In this document: positions 6,370 to 8,810 of the stretch, piece after piece
Position numbering within the stretch: position 1 is the stretch's first letter
How the letters are laid out: each line of letters begins with the position of its first letter
NCBI GenBank assembly: GCA_002503395.1
Contig: DARQ01000010.1
Span: forward strand, 2,732-11,541
Length of the DNA stretch: 8,810 nt
Source of the DNA: Euryarchaeota archaeon UBA60
GTDB lineage: Archaea > Thermoplasmatota > Poseidoniia > Poseidoniales > Poseidoniaceae
Direction of reading: 5' to 3'
Translations under genes and position numbers: made by a program
Notes under the pieces: generated by a model
What the model was told of the DNA's origin: nothing
The model's input: the letters and a program-made list of their open reading frames with translations, nothing else
Databases searched by the model: none

Positions 6370-8124
6370 ATGGCGCGAAAAATCGCTTTGTTGCAGTTAA
6401 ATCCGACCGTCGGTGATCTTGGTGGAAATGTCAGACGACTCGAGACTCTACTGATATTGGCTGCAGATGCGGGTGCGGTCGCAGCGGTTGCGACCGAATT
6501 AGCCATCTCCGGCTACCCTCCACGTGACCTATTACTACAGGATGATTTCATCGCCGCCTGCATTGAGGCGGCCGGAACAATCTCCACCCCGATTCCTCTA
6601 CTGGTCGGCTCGCCTGTGCCCCGGAAGCCGCGCCAGCTCCCGGGCAATGGTGCCTTGCGAATCGATTACGATGGGGCGGTACGTGAAGTTACCCGCAAAC
6701 AATTACTGCCGACCTACGAAGTATTCGATGAGGCGCGCTATTTCTCGCCCGACAGCCGACCTGGAATCGTACGTGGCTTGGGCGGGCTCGATCTCGGGGT
6801 GACAATCTGTGAAGACGCTTGGCAACATGCCGGACTGGTGCCGTCAGATTATCAGACCGACCCGATTGAACAATTGGCGGCATGGACCGGCCAGGGGGTT
6901 GAACTGGTGGCGACCGTCAATCTCTCATCCTCGCCATTTCATGCGACTAAACAGAGTTCACGACTGACCGTGGCTCGGGCCGCGGCACAAACTCTTGGTC
7001 ATCCTTTTCTTCTCGCCAATCAGGTCGGGGGAAATGACGACCTGTTATTCGATGGCCATTCTCTGGCCGCGTTGCCGGGCGGAGAAGTGGTGTCGGCGCC
7101 GGGCTGGGTCGAAGGGGTATTGTTGGTCGACCTCGATGACTTCTCCGCATCAGTGTGGATAACCGAGGAGTCTTCCTCCGCCGATGTTGCTGATTTCATC
7201 GCCGCTGGAGATGAGCAGGTTATCGAATCAGGTGTAGAGGGTGAATCGGCCAAGGCAGTAGATTCGGTGCACGATTTATTGTCTGCCGTGACCATCGGGC
7301 TGCGAGATTATTGCCACAAGTCGGGACTGTCAAAAGTGGTTCTCGGCATGTCCGGTGGCATCGATTCGGCGGTAGCGGCGTGCCTGGCCACCCGCGCCTT
7401 GGGTCAAGATTCGGTCATCGGCATCTCGATGCCGAGTCGCCATTCATCACAACACAGCAAGGACGATGCCGAAGCGACTGCGATGGCTCTGGGGATTGAA
7501 TATCTCGAATTATCAATTGAAGAGCTGCACGAGGTTGCGGAAAAGCGGCTCAATACCGAAGTCAGCGAGGGTCCGCCAATGGTGGGCGAGAATATCCAGG
7601 CGAGATTACGTGGCTTACTGGTGATGGGAATCGCCAACTCGCGCTCGGCGATGGCAATCGCCACGGGAAATAAGTCCGAACTTGCTCAAGGATACTGCAC
7701 CCTGTACGGCGATATGGCCGGAGGTTATGCACCTCTGGGTGATCTTTGGAAGAGCGAGGTCTATGCTCTTGCCACCGCCCTCAACGAAGAGGCGCTCAGC
7801 CGAGGAGAACCCGCACCGATAACCGAATCCACCTTGACCAAACCTCCCAGCGCCGAACTCTCGCCCAATCAGCGCGATGACGATACCTTGCCGCCTTACG
7901 ATATTCTCGATGCGATCCTGCGCGGACATATCGAACAAGGGTTATCCGAGCCAGAACTGGTCGCCGCCGGTCATGATGCGACAATCGTGCGAGAGGTGCT
8001 CGAGCGGTTGGCGCGGACCGAACATAAGCGCTGGCAGATGCCACCGGCGCCTCGGGTCAGTCAACGCGCCTTCGGTCAGGGCTGGAGACAACCCTTGGCC
8101 GCCAATCATAATTGGCGCCAATAA
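6370..8124 (+). CDS. nadE: Glutamine-dependent NAD+ synthetase (nitrilase plus synthase domains)
   Basis: This cytoplasmic enzyme makes NAD+ from nicotinic acid adenine dinucleotide, ATP and glutamine (EC 6.3.5.1), the last step of NAD+ synthesis. The protein has 584 residues, usual for the two-domain form. The N-terminal carbon-nitrogen hydrolase domain (about 1-255) frees ammonia from glutamine; its triad is intact: E43 (ATELAISGYPPRDLLL), K110 (RKQLLPTYEVFDEARYF) and C147 (TICEDAW). After a linker (about 256-300) the synthase domain carries the ATP-pyrophosphatase loop SGGIDSAV from S328, ATGNKSELAQGYCTLYGDMA (431-450), KPPSAELSPNQRDDD and a C-terminal RAFGQGWRQPLA. ATG 6370 is chosen over TTG 6367 because of the GGTGGT site. 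The gene starts 8 bases after the surface-protein stop, so co-transcription is likely, though no functional link between the two is evident. All key residues are present, so activity is expected. Confidence 0.98.
   Translation: MARKIALLQLNPTVGDLGGNVRRLETLLILAADAGAVAAVATELAISGYPPRDLLLQDDFIAACIEAAGTISTPIPLLVGSPVPRKPRQLPGNGALRIDYDGAVREVTRKQLLPTYEVFDEARYFSPDSRPGIVRGLGGLDLGVTICEDAWQHAGLVPSDYQTDPIEQLAAWTGQGVELVATVNLSSSPFHATKQSSRLTVARAAAQTLGHPFLLANQVGGNDDLLFDGHSLAALPGGEVVSAPGWVEGVLLVDLDDFSASVWITEESSSADVADFIAAGDEQVIESGVEGESAKAVDSVHDLLSAVTIGLRDYCHKSGLSKVVLGMSGGIDSAVAACLATRALGQDSVIGISMPSRHSSQHSKDDAEATAMALGIEYLELSIEELHEVAEKRLNTEVSEGPPMVGENIQARLRGLLVMGIANSRSAMAIATGNKSELAQGYCTLYGDMAGGYAPLGDLWKSEVYALATALNEEALSRGEPAPITESTLTKPPSAELSPNQRDDDTLPPYDILDAILRGHIEQGLSEPELVAAGHDATIVREVLERLARTEHKRWQMPPAPRVSQRAFGQGWRQPLAANHNWRQ
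8100..8122 (+). repeat. Nested inverted and direct repeats at the 3' end of nadE
   Basis: CGCCAAT (8100-8106), CATA loop, ATTGGCG (8111-8117) form a 7-bp hairpin over the last nadE codons. A second CGCCAAT (8116-8122) overlaps it, so the same 7-mer occurs three times in 23 bases and TTGGCGCCAA (8112-8121) is itself a palindrome. A role in 3'-end formation is possible, but no T-run follows; only a short pyrimidine patch, TCCTTTCCC (8156-8164), lies downstream. Confidence 0.45.
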
Positions 8125-8171
8125 CTCGTTACTCCGGAGATTGATGGCGTCAAAATCCTTTCCCAATAAGG

Positions 8172-8180
8172 CATAATATG
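8172..8180 (+). promoter_or_regulatory. Archaeal-type TATA box candidate for the DUF3754 gene
   Basis: CATAATATG is centred about 24 bases upstream of GTG 8200, the spacing of an archaeal TATA box from the start of a leaderless transcript. There is no Shine-Dalgarno before the GTG (the bases are ACCCCGGCC). This suggests the gene has its own promoter apart from nadE. A bacterial -10 reading is possible, but I see no matching -35 box. Confidence 0.45.
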
Positions 8181-8199
8181 CGATGGCACTACCCCGGCC

Positions 8200-8810
8200 G
8201 TGACCAACGACAGCAGGCAGCATTACATTCCGGTATCTCGCTCCAAGGTGAAGGAGAAGTTGTTCCGGCTAAAGGGAATCTCCGAGCCGACCCGCACCGG
8301 TCTGGGGAAGGTTTCACAGATGTTGGAGGTCATCTGGCATCATTCCTCGCACGGCCGTCTTGAGAAGATGAAGTCCCTGTACGAAAGCATGGACCCAGAC
8401 CAGGTCGGGCTACCTGACTCTGAAGGGAAAGAGGAATTCATGGAGACTTTGCTCACCTCCCTGCACAATGGCAACTGGCGGGAGATAAGCGAGGCCGAGA
8501 TGGAGGCGGCCAAAGCCGGAGAGAGTGTATTTCCCATCAGCCTCGCGGTGCGCTTCGACGAGTTTGAATCGATGTTGCTGTACAAACTCGGCAAGCAAAC
8601 CATTTTCGATGTCCGCACCTCGATGTTCGGACTGAAAAAGGAGAAAATCAGCATCGAGGCCTTCGCCAGCGTCATCCAGATAATCCAGTATCGCCCCGAG
8701 GAGTGGTTCAAACAGAACAATCGCCTCAAGCACTACCCCGGCAGGGAATCTCTGGGTTTGCATCTGCGGCTCTTCAAAAGCGTCCCGAAACTCGATTTGG
8801 AGACTATCTT
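8200..8810 (+). CDS. DUF3754/TMEM143-like protein, N-terminal part (cut by right edge)
   Basis: The frame is open from GTG 8200 to the window end (203 codons). The upstream stop is TAA 8167-8169, and GTG 8200 is the only ATG, GTG or TTG before the conserved part, so it is the likely start. Family-like features are RQHYIPVSRS at residues 6-15, the helix IWHHSSHGRLEKMKSLYESM leading into DPD (a loop also seen in DUF3754 proteins), LLTSLHNGNWREIS, the strand VRFDEFESMLLYKLG, and HLRLFKSVPKLDLE near the cut. The family occurs in bacteria and plants and in animals as mitochondrial TMEM143; its members usually carry C-terminal membrane helices, which would lie beyond the edge. Its biochemical function is unknown and I propose none. 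It reads in the same direction as nadE, 75 bases downstream, with a TATA-like box in the gap. The assignment rests on motif recall without a profile search. Confidence 0.85.
   Translation, partial: MTNDSRQHYIPVSRSKVKEKLFRLKGISEPTRTGLGKVSQMLEVIWHHSSHGRLEKMKSLYESMDPDQVGLPDSEGKEEFMETLLTSLHNGNWREISEAEMEAAKAGESVFPISLAVRFDEFESMLLYKLGKQTIFDVRTSMFGLKKEKISIEAFASVIQIIQYRPEEWFKQNNRLKHYPGRESLGLHLRLFKSVPKLDLETI

Noticed and set aside
5931..6416. A 161-codon plus-strand frame overlapping the end of the surface gene and the start of nadE
   Set aside because: The product is a Pro/Arg/Ser-rich low-complexity string, as expected from reading the Ala/Pro/Thr linker in another frame.
8178..8363. A 61-codon frame starting at ATG 8178
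   Set aside because: It overlaps the DUF3754-like frame, which has family motifs from its sixth residue and stays open to the edge; the ATG lies within the TATA-like region.

Overview
The window holds four protein-coding genes around one divergent promoter region. There are no RNA genes, mobile elements or CRISPR arrays that I can see. The organism is most likely an archaeon, plausibly a marine Thermoplasmatota of the Marine Group II/III (Poseidoniales) type. This is inferred from three things: a giant Asp/Trp-rich secreted surface protein with one C-terminal membrane anchor and an acidic cytoplasmic tail; a gene at the right edge whose only plausible start (GTG 8200) has no Shine-Dalgarno but a TATA-like box about 24 bases upstream, as on a leaderless archaeal transcript; and a GGTG-type ribosome site before nadE. 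None of these is a marker gene, so a bacterium is not excluded.

Layout: (1) 1-912, minus strand: the first 304 codons of isoleucyl-tRNA synthetase, running off the left edge. It carries the swapped GIHH form of the class I HIGH signature and looks like the long IleRS2 type. (2) 913-1015: divergent control region with a perfect 7-bp dyad (950-967) and two GATAT-type boxes (993-1006). (3) 1016-6361, plus strand: a surface protein of about 1781 residues with signal peptide, a MAM/reelin-like beta-sandwich domain, a long beta-rich ectodomain with about 19 N-glycosylation sequons, a membrane-proximal CARDB-like domain, one transmembrane helix and a cytoplasmic tail ending in a Trp-rich repeat of 9-residue period. 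(4) 6370-8124, plus strand: glutamine-dependent NAD+ synthetase, starting 8 bases after the surface gene and probably co-transcribed with it. (5) 8125-8199: short gap with a small inverted repeat at the nadE end and a TATA-like box. (6) 8200-8810, plus strand: N-terminal 203 codons of a DUF3754/TMEM143-like protein, running off the right edge.

Two genes are core housekeeping (isoleucine charging and the last step of NAD+ synthesis). The surface protein is lineage-specific and the DUF3754 protein is of unknown function. No shared pathway joins the four. The least explained part is the giant surface protein, above all its periodic tryptophan tail.
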